The position numbers were made by a program, and so were the translations under genes. DNA of 64,000 bases. Origin: CAMPKL01 sp963817465 (GTDB taxonomy: Bacteria; Acidobacteriota; Terriglobia; Bryobacterales; UBA6623). The number at the start of each line of letters is the position of its first letter. Positions within the stretch are counted from its first letter, which is position 1. Positions 28,231-36,583 of the stretch are shown here, piece by piece. The notes under the pieces were generated by a model. That model searched no databases. It was given only the letters and a program-made list of their open reading frames with translations, and was not told the DNA's origin. The stretch spans positions 1 through 64,000 of the forward strand of contig CAWFOP010000001.1 in assembly GCA_963817465.1 (NCBI GenBank). Reading direction: 5' to 3'.

Positions 28231-29238
28231 CTACCGCCCGCGCCGACTAGCCCTGTATTTCGCCACGGCCTCATTGTGCTCGCTCAGCGACTCGGAAAAC
28301 ACGTGCCGCGACTCCCCCTCCGCCTTGGCGACGAAGAACAAGTAGTCCGTATCCGCGGGCTGAAACGCCGCCGCGAGCGAGCCGAAACCGGGGCTTGCGA
28401 TCGGTCCAGGCGGCAGGCCCGCGTGAATATAAGTGTTGTAGGGGTGGGGATCGGCGATGTCTTCGGTCGAGATTCTTCCCTTGTAGCGGTTCTCCAGGAC
28501 CAAGCCGTAGATGATCGTCGGGTCGCACTGCAGCAGCATGCCGCGATCGAGTCGATTGTGGAAGACGGCGGACACCAGCGGCCGTTCCGCGGGAATGCCG
28601 GTTTCCTTTTCGATGAGCGACGCCAAGGTCAACGTCTGATAAGGCGTGAGCGAGGTGTCCGCGTGTGCTCGCTCGAAGGCCCGCCGAAAGTTCGCGAGCA
28701 TCGCCGCCAAGATCTGCGCCCCATCGGCGGTCTTTGGCAGCATGTAGGTTTCCGGGTAGAGGAACCCCTCTAGATTCCGGGCTTCCGGAAATTTGTCGTG
28801 CACCGGCGACGGATCGCCGGTCAGAGCCAAAAACTCCTCTTCCGTCGCGTAGCCGGACTCGCCGATCAGTTTGGAGATTTCAAAGCGGGTCAAGCCTTCC
28901 GGGATGGTCAGGCGCCTGAGGTAAACGTCGCCTCGGGCGATGCGATCGTAAACCTCCCACGGCGAGGCGGGCTCGGCAAAGCGATACTCCCCCGCCATCA
29001 AGACTTCGCTCCGCCGCAACGCCCGGACCAGCAGAAAGTGCCATTTCGTCGGCACGACTCCGCGGCTTACGAGCGATGCGGCGAGATCGGCGGTACGCGC
29101 TCCCCGGGCGAACTCCAGCAGGACGGGTTGGTCGAATCCTTTGTACGGGCGCCGCGCCTCGACAAACGCCCAGCCGGCGAGCCCGATCGCCGCGCAAAGG
29201 GCCGTAGCCGCCGCAACCCTCAGCGCGACCCGCTTCAT
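28231..29238 (-). CDS. mltG: Endolytic transglycosylase MltG (YceG-like)
   Basis: MltG cleaves nascent peptidoglycan glycan strands at the inner membrane and acts with elongation machinery. The product is 335 residues with one N-terminal helix (ALRVAAATALCAAIGLAGWA), a LysM-like region and the YceG catalytic domain. That domain contains LEGFLYPETYMLP, the catalytic-glutamate block LASLIEKETG and CDPTIIYGL..NTYIHAGLPPGPIASPG. The ATG at 29238 begins MKRVALRVAAAT, 2 bases after the ruvX stop; a longer frame overlapping ruvX was rejected. Its neighbour ruvX is the usual partner. Confidence 0.93.
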   Translation of the reverse strand: MKRVALRVAAATALCAAIGLAGWAFVEARRPYKGFDQPVLLEFARGARTADLAASLVSRGVVPTKWHFLLVRALRRSEVLMAGEYRFAEPASPWEVYDRIARGDVYLRRLTIPEGLTRFEISKLIGESGYATEEEFLALTGDPSPVHDKFPEARNLEGFLYPETYMLPKTADGAQILAAMLANFRRAFERAHADTSLTPYQTLTLASLIEKETGIPAERPLVSAVFHNRLDRGMLLQCDPTIIYGLVLENRYKGRISTEDIADPHPYNTYIHAGLPPGPIASPGFGSLAAAFQPADTDYLFFVAKAEGESRHVFSESLSEHNEAVAKYRASRRGR

Positions 29239-29240
29239 CC

Positions 29241-29702
29241 TCACTCGGCGGACCTCCGCGTCGAGCCCGGCGGGATCGGGAATGGGGCGCCGGCGTCGAG
29301 ATAGCTTTGCAACGTCAGGGCCGCCGAAACGGCGTCCACCTCGCCGCGTTCCCGCGACCGCCCGCCGCGCTCGGCGAGCAACTCCTCGGCGGCCGAACTG
29401 CTGAGGCGCTCGTCCCACAGCACCAATTCGGCGCCCGTTCGCTTCGCCATGGTTCGTCCCAGTTGCTCGGCTTGCGAGGCGGACCTGCCGGCCGCCCCGC
29501 TCATATGCAGCGGCAGGCCCACGACGATCCGGCGCACATCATTCGACGAAATGATCTCGGCGAGACGCTCGATATCGCGACTTCGGTTGCGCCGCTCGAG
29601 CGTAGGAAGGGTCCTCACCGTTAGGCCCAATTCGTCGCTGATGGCCACTCCGATCCGGCTTTTGCCCCAGTCCAGCGCTAGCGTTCGACCTACATTCGTC
29701 AC
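29241..29702 (-). CDS. ruvX: Putative pre-16S rRNA nuclease / Holliday junction resolvase RuvX (YqgF)
   Basis: The 153-residue RNase H-fold protein has the nucleotide-binding/catalytic motif ALDWGKSRIGVAISD, a conserved IVVGLPLHMSG and the C-terminal acidic motif EVDAVSAALTLQSYL. YqgF proteins act in 16S rRNA 5' maturation and may resolve junctions. It starts at GTG 29702. It is the first gene of a minus-strand operon (ruvX, mltG, hypothetical, lipoprotein, ATPase, miaB). Confidence 0.93.
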   Translation of the reverse strand: MTNVGRTLALDWGKSRIGVAISDELGLTVRTLPTLERRNRSRDIERLAEIISSNDVRRIVVGLPLHMSGAAGRSASQAEQLGRTMAKRTGAELVLWDERLSSSAAEELLAERGGRSRERGEVDAVSAALTLQSYLDAGAPFPIPPGSTRRSAE

Positions 29703-29835
29703 AACGTTAGTTTAATCGCCAACAACGGCCGGGAATCCCTTGGGATTCAGCCCTTCAGGTGTTATCCTCAACATGCGAGAGCAGACCCTTCAAGTCTGCT
29801 GAGAACCACGCCCGTGCTTAGGAGGTCCCCCCCTC

Positions 29836-30213
29836 ATGTCGGGAAAAATATCGGTCCTCTGGGTGGCTGCCCAATCGGAGCCGCGCCCGAGGCTCCTAGA
29901 GGAGATGGGCGCCGCCCGCACTGAAGTCATTCACGCGCTGACCTGCGACGAAGCGCGTCGGCGTCTGGCGGAACGGTCGAATTTCGGCCTCGTCGTCGCA
30001 TCCGCACACTTGACGGACGGCAACTGGTACAGCGTGCTGTCCAGCCTCGTGCACCAAGGCAGCAACGCCGGGTTGGTCGTTGTCGCCGACGAGGTGACCG
30101 ACTCATTCCGTCAGAGAGTCCGCGACCACGGCGCTATCGACGCTGTGGCCTTGGGCGCGAAGATGCGTTCGGTCCGCCGCGTGTCGAACGCCGTGCGGGC
30201 CGCATGCGCCTGA
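29836..30213 (+). CDS. Receiver-like protein lacking the phospho-acceptor aspartate
   Basis: The 125-residue protein follows a very strong ribosome site (AGGAGGT about 8-10 bases before the ATG). Its alternation of beta strands and helices (KISVLWVAAQ, FGLVVASAHLTDGNWYSVLS, NAGLVVVADEVTDSF) is that of a stand-alone response regulator receiver. The position where the aspartate is expected, after LVVA, is Ser-Ala, and the acidic pair near the N-terminus is also missing. It is probably a pseudo-receiver that works without phosphorylation. It is alone, divergent from ruvX, with no kinase or output domain nearby. Confidence 0.8.
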   Translation: MSGKISVLWVAAQSEPRPRLLEEMGAARTEVIHALTCDEARRRLAERSNFGLVVASAHLTDGNWYSVLSSLVHQGSNAGLVVVADEVTDSFRQRVRDHGAIDAVALGAKMRSVRRVSNAVRAACA

Positions 30214-30259
30214 GCGTCGACCTGTCAGTCGAGTCGCATTCGCGAAGCAGCCTAGGCCC

Positions 30260-30448
30260 TCATGCGGGGCAGGCGGCCGATCTACGCCGCTCGAGGATCG
30301 CCGGGTCCGCTACGGAGCTGACGCGAAGCAAGCTGTGCGGCTTGTAGTCGAAGCGCAGCGATTGCGGGCGGTCGGCGTTGCGATCGATCCAAAGGCGGAA
30401 GCTGGTCTTGCCGCCCGCGTCGAGATTGGCGATGTTCCCTCGCAGCAT
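30260..30448 (-). CDS. Hypothetical fragment, 62 aa
   Basis: The minus frame starting MLRGNIANLDAGGKTSFRLW ends in RRRSAACPA. It reads like the beta-rich C-terminal part of a larger protein and extends upstream for about 18 codons to a TAA without another normal start. There is no signal or known motif. It may be a remnant; the region from 30449 to the peptidase gene holds no other coding signal. Confidence 0.3.
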   Translation of the reverse strand: MLRGNIANLDAGGKTSFRLWIDRNADRPQSLRFDYKPHSLLRVSSVADPAILERRRSAACPA

Positions 30449-30665
30449 GACGATATTTTCAGGCGAGACGGGGCTGCAACCTTCGCCGCGCCGACTATAC
30501 GTCGAAATGATTCGACTTTAAGCGAAAAACAGCTAGAGGTCGGAGACGCGGTCGGGCGGCGCCGCAGCGTTGGGCCCTTTCGATCTCGGCCGACTGACTC
30601 AGCGGTCTTAGGATTCATCCGAATCCGGCTCCTCGCTCTTTCGCTCAAAACAATTCACGATGCTT

Positions 30666-30684
30666 CTGTTCGAATTGAGAACAG
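30666..30684. promoter_or_regulatory. Perfect 6-bp inverted repeat, possible operator
   Basis: CTGTTC at 30666-30671 and GAACAG at 30679-30684 are separated by 7 bases, about 80 bases upstream of the M28 peptidase start. The surrounding 300 bases have no gene. It could be a regulator-binding site, or chance; no regulator is encoded next to it. Confidence 0.25.
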
Positions 30685-30765
30685 TTTAACCGTCCCAGTG
30701 TTTCAGGCTGGGTTGCTGGGGGTGAAGTTTCGAGAAATAGTGCGCGCTTGGATAAAATCGTCTGC

Positions 30766-32898
30766 ATGTTTCGAATGGCTCTCGGCTTGCCGCTCTTTCT
30801 AGCATTGGCCCTTGGCCCGTCGACGGCATGGTCGCAACAGATACGCGGTTTCGATGAAAAGGGCGCCGCGGCGGAGGCGAAACTCGAGGAGTTGCTCAAG
30901 GCGGCGCCACAGCCGGACCGCATCAAGGAATACCTGCGGACGATGGCCGAGGAGCCGCACCATACCGGCTCCGCGCAAGGCGTGCGCGTGGCGGAATACG
31001 TCTTCAATAAGTTCACGGAGTGGGGCCTCGAGACGTCGTATCACGAGTTTACCGGCTTGATGCCGACGCCGAAAGAGCGCCTGCTGGAGCTGCTCGAGCC
31101 GGAGACCTACACGGCGAAGCTGGCCGAGCCCGCGATCCCCGAGGACAAGGATTCTTCCGACTTAGGGCAACTGCCGACCTACAACGCATACTCGCCCGAC
31201 GGCGACGTGACGGGCCAAGTCGTGTATGTGAACTACGGCATGCCGGACGACTACAAGAAGCTCGACGAGCTGGGCATCAGCGTCGAGGGCAAGATCGTTT
31301 TGGCGCGCTACATGGGCGGCTGGCGCGGCATCAAGCCCAAAGTCGCGGCGGAACACGGCGCCATCGCGTGCATCATCTATTCCGATCCCAAAGACGACGG
31401 ATTCTTCAAGGGCGACGTCTATCCCGAAGGCGCCTACCGCTCGAAGTGGGGCGTGCAGCGCGGCTCGACCATGGACATGCCGGTTTATCCGGGCGATCCC
31501 CTGACGCCGGGCTGGGGATCGGAGCCGGGCGGACGTCAGCTCGAGCTGAGCGAAGCGAAGACACTGCCGACGATTCCGGTGCTGCCGATTTCGTGGGGCG
31601 ACGCGCTGCCGATCTTGCGCAACCTGGCCGGTCCGGTCGCGCCGGAGAGCTGGCGCGGGGCCGTGCCGGTGACGTATCACGTGGGGCCGGGCGCTTCGAA
31701 GGTGCACCTGAAGCTCGCCTTCAATTGGGACGTCCCGACCGGGCGCGACGTGATCGGCGTGATCAAGGGCAGCGAGTATCCCGACGAGTGGGTGATCTAC
31801 GGCAATCACCACGACGCGTGGGTCAACGGCGCGACCGACCCGGTAAGCGGCAACGCAGCCATGATGGAGACGGCCCGCACGATCGCCGAGGCCGTCAAGC
31901 AAGGCTGGAAGCCGAAGCGCACGATCATCTTCGCGAGCTGGGATGCCGAGGAGTGGGGCCTGATCGGCTCGACCGAGTGGGCGGAGAAGAACGCCGACGA
32001 GCTGCGCGACAAGACCGTGGTCTACTTCAACACCGATTCGAACGCCAGCCCGACGTTGAGCATCGGCGGCTCGCATACGCTCGAGCGCTTTTTGAACGAC
32101 GTGGCGCGGTCGATCGCCGATCCGGAGAGCGGCAAGAGCCTGTGGGAAGAGATGAAGGCCAAGGCGCTCGAGAAGGCCAACGACGAGGACAAGAAGAAGA
32201 TCGACTCGCGCCCCGACCTGCGGATTTCGGCGTTGGGTTCGGGCTCGGACTACACGGTTTTCATCGATCACCTGGCCATCGCGTCGGTGAATTCAGGATT
32301 CGGCGGCGACGGCGGGGGCGTGTATCACTCGATCTACGATTCGATCGCTTGGTACGAGCGCTTCGGCGACCCCGGCTATCTGCACGGCAAGGCGCTGGCG
32401 CAGTTTCATGCTACGGCGATCGCGCGCATGGCGAACGCGACGGTGCTGCCGTTCGAGTTCACCGATTTCGCCGACACGATCACGATGTACATCGACGAGC
32501 TCGAGAAGCTGGCTAAGGACAAGGACGTCGACCTGGCGCCGGCGCGGACCGCCGCGGAGAAGCTGACCGCCTCCGCGGCCGCCTACGAAGAGGCCTACAA
32601 GAAGGCGGCGGCGAACGGCTTCAAGGGCGATCCCGCGAAGCTCAACGAGATCTTGCGCAAGATGGAGCAGTCGATGGGGCGGCCCGAAGGCTTGCCGGAC
32701 CGGGACTGGTTCAAACACCAGATCTACGCGCCGGGCTTCTACACCGGCTACGGCGTGAAGACCGTGCCGGGCGTGCGCGAGGGCATCGAGCAAGACGAGC
32801 TGGATCGCGCGCGTGAGCAGGTCGGCAAGTTCGTCGAAGTGCTCCAGGCGGTGACCGGCCGAATCGACGCGGCTACTCGCGAGGCGGCGAAGCTGTAG
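30766..32898 (+). CDS. M28 family metallopeptidase, glutamate carboxypeptidase II-like
   Basis: The 710-residue exported peptidase (signal MFRMALGLPLFLALALGPST) has an N-terminal part, a PA insert (about residues 130-300), the M28 catalytic domain and a transferrin-receptor-like dimerisation domain at the end. Zinc ligands and catalytic residues are visible in order: NHHDAW, TDPVSGNAAM, DAEEWGLIGS with the Glu pair, FNTDSN and GGVYHSIYDS. This is the full set seen in N-acetylated alpha-linked acidic dipeptidase relatives. It probably cleaves peptides in the periplasm or outside the cell. Its 3' end overlaps the opposite-strand decarboxylase gene by 26 bases. Confidence 0.93.
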   Translation: MFRMALGLPLFLALALGPSTAWSQQIRGFDEKGAAAEAKLEELLKAAPQPDRIKEYLRTMAEEPHHTGSAQGVRVAEYVFNKFTEWGLETSYHEFTGLMPTPKERLLELLEPETYTAKLAEPAIPEDKDSSDLGQLPTYNAYSPDGDVTGQVVYVNYGMPDDYKKLDELGISVEGKIVLARYMGGWRGIKPKVAAEHGAIACIIYSDPKDDGFFKGDVYPEGAYRSKWGVQRGSTMDMPVYPGDPLTPGWGSEPGGRQLELSEAKTLPTIPVLPISWGDALPILRNLAGPVAPESWRGAVPVTYHVGPGASKVHLKLAFNWDVPTGRDVIGVIKGSEYPDEWVIYGNHHDAWVNGATDPVSGNAAMMETARTIAEAVKQGWKPKRTIIFASWDAEEWGLIGSTEWAEKNADELRDKTVVYFNTDSNASPTLSIGGSHTLERFLNDVARSIADPESGKSLWEEMKAKALEKANDEDKKKIDSRPDLRISALGSGSDYTVFIDHLAIASVNSGFGGDGGGVYHSIYDSIAWYERFGDPGYLHGKALAQFHATAIARMANATVLPFEFTDFADTITMYIDELEKLAKDKDVDLAPARTAAEKLTASAAAYEEAYKKAAANGFKGDPAKLNEILRKMEQSMGRPEGLPDRDWFKHQIYAPGFYTGYGVKTVPGVREGIEQDELDRAREQVGKFVEVLQAVTGRIDAATREAAKL

Positions 32899-34315
32899 CG
32901 GCGGTCTGTTGCAACAGATCCCATAGCCGCTCGACGTGGCGCTCGGCGGTCCGCAGGTTGCCGATGGCGACCCGGATAACGAGCTTGCCGTCGAGCTTGG
33001 TGTGCGAGAGGAAGAACTCGCCTGATGCATTGATCTCGTCGAGGATGCGCTGGTTGACGGCGTCGGGATCGGCGACCCCGGCTGGGTTGTAGCGCAGGCA
33101 AACAAGCGAAAAGGTCGTGGGCGCCATGAGCTCGAAGTCGGGATGCGCGTCGACTTGCGCGGTGAGGTCGGCGGCGAGGCGGATGTGCTCGCGCAGGCGC
33201 GCCATGACGCCCTCTTTGCCGAAGTAGCGCAGGATGAAAAACAGCTTGAGGGCGCGGTTGCGGCGTCCGAGTGGGACGGCGTATTCCATGAAGTTAACGG
33301 CGCGGGGATCTTGCTGCGAGCGCAAGTACTCGGGCGTGAGGCTCAGCGCCCGGCGGAAGACTTCCGGTTTGGCGGTGTAGAGCGCACTGCACCCCATCGG
33401 CGCCCAAAGCCACTTGTGCGGGTTCATCACGAACGAGTCGGCGCGCTCGACGCCCGCGAAATAGTGACGCAGCTCGGGCAGCATCATGCACGGACCGGCG
33501 TAGGCGGAGTCGACGTGCAGCCAGAGGCCTTCGAGCTCGGCGATGTCGGCGATGGCCGGGACGGGGTCGACCGCCGTCGACGATGTCGTGCCGATGGTGG
33601 CGGTGACGCCAATGGGCAGCAGGCCGTCTCCGCGATCTTTGCGAACCTGGTCGGCCAGCGCGTCCGGTCGCATTGCATAGTTCGCGTCGGTCGCGATCTT
33701 GCGGCAGGCTTCGCGCGGGCGGCCGAGGGCGAGCATGGCCTTCTCGACCGAAGAATGCGCGTGCTCGGAGGTGTACATGACCATGCGGTCGAGGCTGGGT
33801 TCACGGCCGGCGGCGCGCTCGTTGTCGAAGGTCTGTTGACGCGCGGCGATGGCGGCGTGGAACGTGGCGTCGGATGCGGTTTCATGGATGATGCCGAACC
33901 ATTCCCGCGGCAAGTCGAGCCATTGCGCCAGCCAGCCGAGCGTGGTTTGCTCGAGCTCGTGCAGCGCGGGCGTGGCCTTCCACAGCAGGCCGACGTTGTT
34001 GAGCGCGGCCGTCAACGTTTCCGCCAGGACGCCGGGAGCGCTGCCGCCGGCCGCGAAGTAGGCCATGAAGCCGGGGTGGTTCCAGTGCACGCAATGCGGC
34101 AGGACCTTGTCGAGGAAGTCTTGAAAGATCGCTTCCGCGCCCTCGGGTTGGTCGGGTGCGTGGAGCGGCAGCTTGTCGATGAGCTCGCCGGGTTTGACGT
34201 CGGGCGTGACCCGATAGCGCTCCTGATTGATCCAGTAGTCGGCGATCCAGTCGATCATCTCGTGACCGATGCGGCGGAACTCGTCGGGCGGCATGTCTCC
34301 GGTGGGCGGCGCCAT
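32873..34315 (-). CDS. PLP-dependent amino acid decarboxylase (aromatic-L-amino-acid decarboxylase type)
   Basis: The 480-residue group II decarboxylase removes the alpha-carboxyl of an amino acid to give an amine. Seen are HCVHWNHPGFMAYFAAGGSA, VMYTSEHAHSSVEKA, the PLP-stacking and phosphate-binding parts LWLHVDSAYAG, and the Schiff-base lysine in MNPHKWLWAPMGCSAL (near residue 303). The ATG at 34315 (MAPPTGDMPPDEFRRIG) matches the family N-terminus; a longer open frame upstream is not supported. Family members take DOPA, tryptophan, tyrosine or phenylacetaldehyde-forming substrates, and the sequence alone does not decide. Confidence 0.92.
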   Translation of the reverse strand: MAPPTGDMPPDEFRRIGHEMIDWIADYWINQERYRVTPDVKPGELIDKLPLHAPDQPEGAEAIFQDFLDKVLPHCVHWNHPGFMAYFAAGGSAPGVLAETLTAALNNVGLLWKATPALHELEQTTLGWLAQWLDLPREWFGIIHETASDATFHAAIAARQQTFDNERAAGREPSLDRMVMYTSEHAHSSVEKAMLALGRPREACRKIATDANYAMRPDALADQVRKDRGDGLLPIGVTATIGTTSSTAVDPVPAIADIAELEGLWLHVDSAYAGPCMMLPELRHYFAGVERADSFVMNPHKWLWAPMGCSALYTAKPEVFRRALSLTPEYLRSQQDPRAVNFMEYAVPLGRRNRALKLFFILRYFGKEGVMARLREHIRLAADLTAQVDAHPDFELMAPTTFSLVCLRYNPAGVADPDAVNQRILDEINASGEFFLSHTKLDGKLVIRVAIGNLRTAERHVERLWDLLQQTAATASPPRE

Positions 34316-34361
34316 AGGATTCCAGCCTACCCGAGTTCGATGCGAGTAACATGAGGGCGGC

Positions 34362-34499
34362 ATGGATTGGCTGATCCTGGTTGGAGCGGCGGCGTTGGCG
34401 TATTGGGCGTGGAAGCGGCCGGGGCGCTCGAGGTGCGCCGACGTTTGCGAGGATTTGGGTCGGCCGAACGAACGTTCTCGGAGGAACCCGGCTAACTGA
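34362..34499 (+). CDS. Small single-pass membrane protein, 45 aa
   Basis: A short frame begins MDWLILVGAAALAYWAWKRP, one hydrophobic helix followed by a basic tail with two cysteines (CADVCED). It starts 46 bases from the divergent decarboxylase start. Its stop is 23 bases before the next small gene. The family is not recognised; the composition suggests it is real. Confidence 0.45.
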   Translation: MDWLILVGAAALAYWAWKRPGRSRCADVCEDLGRPNERSRRNPAN

Positions 34500-34522
34500 A
34501 GCATCCGGCGGGAGGCGCAGCG

Positions 34523-34720
34523 ATGACTTCGAAGATGTACGCGTCGATCACAGGCGCTATTTTTTTGATCGTGAGCGTGGTTCATCTCATCCGCGTGTTC
34601 CTGGGATGGGAGTTTCGGGTCGACGGCATGGACGTGCCCGCATGGGGCAGCTTGGCGGCAGTCGTCGTTGCGGGCTACTTGAGCTTCACGGGCTTTCGCA
34701 TCGCGGGTCGCTCGACCTAG
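34523..34720 (+). CDS. Small two-helix membrane protein, 65 aa
   Basis: The product has two hydrophobic helices (ASITGAIFLIVSVVHLIRVF and LAAVVVAGYLSFTGFRIAG). A GGGAGG ribosome site lies 7 bases upstream of the ATG. It resembles small conserved membrane proteins found in many Proteobacteria and Acidobacteria; no function is known to me. It leads into the metal-efflux cluster. Confidence 0.7.
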   Translation: MTSKMYASITGAIFLIVSVVHLIRVFLGWEFRVDGMDVPAWGSLAAVVVAGYLSFTGFRIAGRST

Positions 34721-34796
34721 CGCGGAGCGCTCGCAGCGGGGCGAGAATATCTCGAAAGCTCTCGACGGGTCCGACCAAGCCGTCTAAACTCAAGAC

Positions 34797-35168
34797 ATGG
34801 GCGCTCGGCTCATCATCGGCGTATTGACGGCCTTCCTCGCGTTTGCCGCGAGCGCGCGTCCTTGCGCGGCGATGCTGATGAGCGCGCCGCAGCACAAGAG
34901 CGGTCACGACTGCTGCGATAAGTCGAAGGGCGACGCGCATCACGGCCAGACCCCGAGCGAATGCGTGGTGCTGTGCGCGATGGCGAGCGCCGTCTACGCT
35001 GCGCCGACCACGATCACGCTCGAGAAGCCGGCGGCGCTCGCGCCGCTGTTCGCAAACGCGGTCGCGCCCGCGATGCGGCCGGTTCCCAGTCCGCGGGTCG
35101 ACAAGACCCACCGTCCGCCTGATCACGATCCGCCTCTGTACGTGGTCAACGCGGCCTTCCTGATCTAG
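34797..35168 (+). CDS. Secreted Cys/His-rich protein upstream of a metal-efflux operon
   Basis: The 123-residue product has a signal peptide (RLIIGVLTAFLAFAASARPC). A Cys/His-rich part follows: HKSGHDCCDKSKGDAHHGQ and then CVVLCAMAS, which could bind a soft metal ion. The C-terminus is Pro-rich (RPPDHDPPLYVVNAAFLI). Small proteins with this pattern are often found in front of CusCBA/CzcCBA genes, and the role here, periplasmic metal binding, is inferred from that and from the residues. Confidence 0.7.
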   Translation: MGARLIIGVLTAFLAFAASARPCAAMLMSAPQHKSGHDCCDKSKGDAHHGQTPSECVVLCAMASAVYAAPTTITLEKPAALAPLFANAVAPAMRPVPSPRVDKTHRPPDHDPPLYVVNAAFLI

Positions 35169-35278
35169 ACCCTTCTCCGAAAACCGAGTTGACGCGGTAT
35201 TGCGGCCGCTCGAGGCGCTCCGGTGCGCCTTGCTTGCGCTCGCTTTCCGCGATTCCCAGCTAATTCGGAGGAAGGTGA

Positions 35279-36583
35279 ATGCTGCTTCGATGGAGCGTGT
35301 GGCTGCTGCTGCCCTTGGCGGCCGTCGCGCAATCTTATTCAACCCTCGACGATTCGCAACTCGCCGCGCTGATTGACGAGGCGCTGCAGCGGAATCCGCA
35401 GGTGCGCGAGGCGTTCTCGGACTATCAGGCTTCGCTGCAGCGCGTGCCGCAGGCGACCGCCCTGCCCGATCCGCTGCTCGGCGTGACGCAATATGCGCGG
35501 ACGCCGGAGACGCGAGTGGGTCCGCAGACGACGGTGCTGTCGCTGCAACAGCGGCTGCCGTGGTTCGGCAAGCTCTCTGACCAGGGGAACATCGCGGCCA
35601 AGCACGCGGCGGTTCAGGACGAGATGTACCAGGCGCGGCGGGCCGAGATCGTGCGCCAAGTCAAGCTCGCTTACTACGACCTGGGGTACGTGGACCGGGC
35701 GCTCGCCGTCGCTGACGAGGAAGAGCAACTGCTCGACAGCTACGAGACGATGGCCGAGGCGCGCTACTCGCAAGGCGTCGGCATCCAGCAGGCGGCGGTG
35801 AAGCTGCAAGCCGAGATCACGCGAGTGCTCAGCCGCAAGCAGGAGCTCAGGCGGCAGCGGGTGGATGCGGAGGCGGTGATCAACACGCTGCGGGATCGCC
35901 CCGCTGAGACGCCGATCCCCCCGGTGACGCTGCCCAAGCGGCCGGAGGCGAAGATCGATCACGGCGCGCTGCTGGAGATCGGCCGCGACAACAGGCCGGA
36001 AGTGAAGGCGGCGTTCCTCGAGATCGAGCGCAACGAGAAGAGCATCCAACTGGCCGAGCGCCAGCACTACCCGGATTTCACGATCGGCGCTTCATGGGGG
36101 AACGTTTTGGGGCGGCGCGATCCGGCTGGACGCATGACGCCGCCGCCGGACAACGGCAAGGACGTTTACAGCGTGACGGTTGGCGTCAACATTCCGATCT
36201 TTCGCGCGAAATACGACGCGGGCGTGCAGGAAGCGACCGAGCGATTTTCGGCCTCGAAAGAAGCGTATCGCAGCAGCGTCAACAGCGTGGCGCTGTCGGT
36301 GCGCTCGGTCGGCTTTCGGCTGCAGACCATCGCGGAGCAGATCGACCTGTTCGAGCGGGCGTTGCTGCCGCAAGCCGACCAGGCGCTGCGCTCGACCGAA
36401 ACCGCCTACTCGACCGGGACTACCGGCGTTCTCGACTTGCTCGACGGCGAACGCATGCTGCTGGATGTTCGCCTGGGGCTCGCGCGACTCGAGAGCGACT
36501 ACATGAAAGGGTTGGCGGAGATGGAAAGGGCGATCGGCTCGGCGTTCCCGCTCGAGGCCAAGCCGGCGGAGGAAAAGCCATGA
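35279..36583 (+). CDS. TolC-family outer membrane channel, CusC/CzcC-like
   Basis: The 434-residue protein has a signal peptide (LLPLAAVAQS) and two repeats of the outer-membrane efflux (OEP) domain, at about residues 25-225 and 235-425, with long coiled-coil helices. It should form the trimeric outer-membrane tunnel of the RND complex encoded downstream. GGAGG lies 7 bases before the ATG. Its stop overlaps the adaptor start as ATGA. The motif DPLLGVTQYARTPETRVGPQ is typical of heavy-metal-efflux members. Confidence 0.9.
   Translation: MLLRWSVWLLLPLAAVAQSYSTLDDSQLAALIDEALQRNPQVREAFSDYQASLQRVPQATALPDPLLGVTQYARTPETRVGPQTTVLSLQQRLPWFGKLSDQGNIAAKHAAVQDEMYQARRAEIVRQVKLAYYDLGYVDRALAVADEEEQLLDSYETMAEARYSQGVGIQQAAVKLQAEITRVLSRKQELRRQRVDAEAVINTLRDRPAETPIPPVTLPKRPEAKIDHGALLEIGRDNRPEVKAAFLEIERNEKSIQLAERQHYPDFTIGASWGNVLGRRDPAGRMTPPPDNGKDVYSVTVGVNIPIFRAKYDAGVQEATERFSASKEAYRSSVNSVALSVRSVGFRLQTIAEQIDLFERALLPQADQALRSTETAYSTGTTGVLDLLDGERMLLDVRLGLARLESDYMKGLAEMERAIGSAFPLEAKPAEEKP

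Noticed and set aside
31020..32516. 498-codon plus frame inside the M28 peptidase gene
   Set aside because: Alternative-frame shadow; the peptidase frame has all zinc ligands.
35211..35236. AGGCGC/GCGCCT hairpin before the TolC-like gene as a terminator
   Set aside because: Stem of only 6 bp with no T-run; too weak to call.
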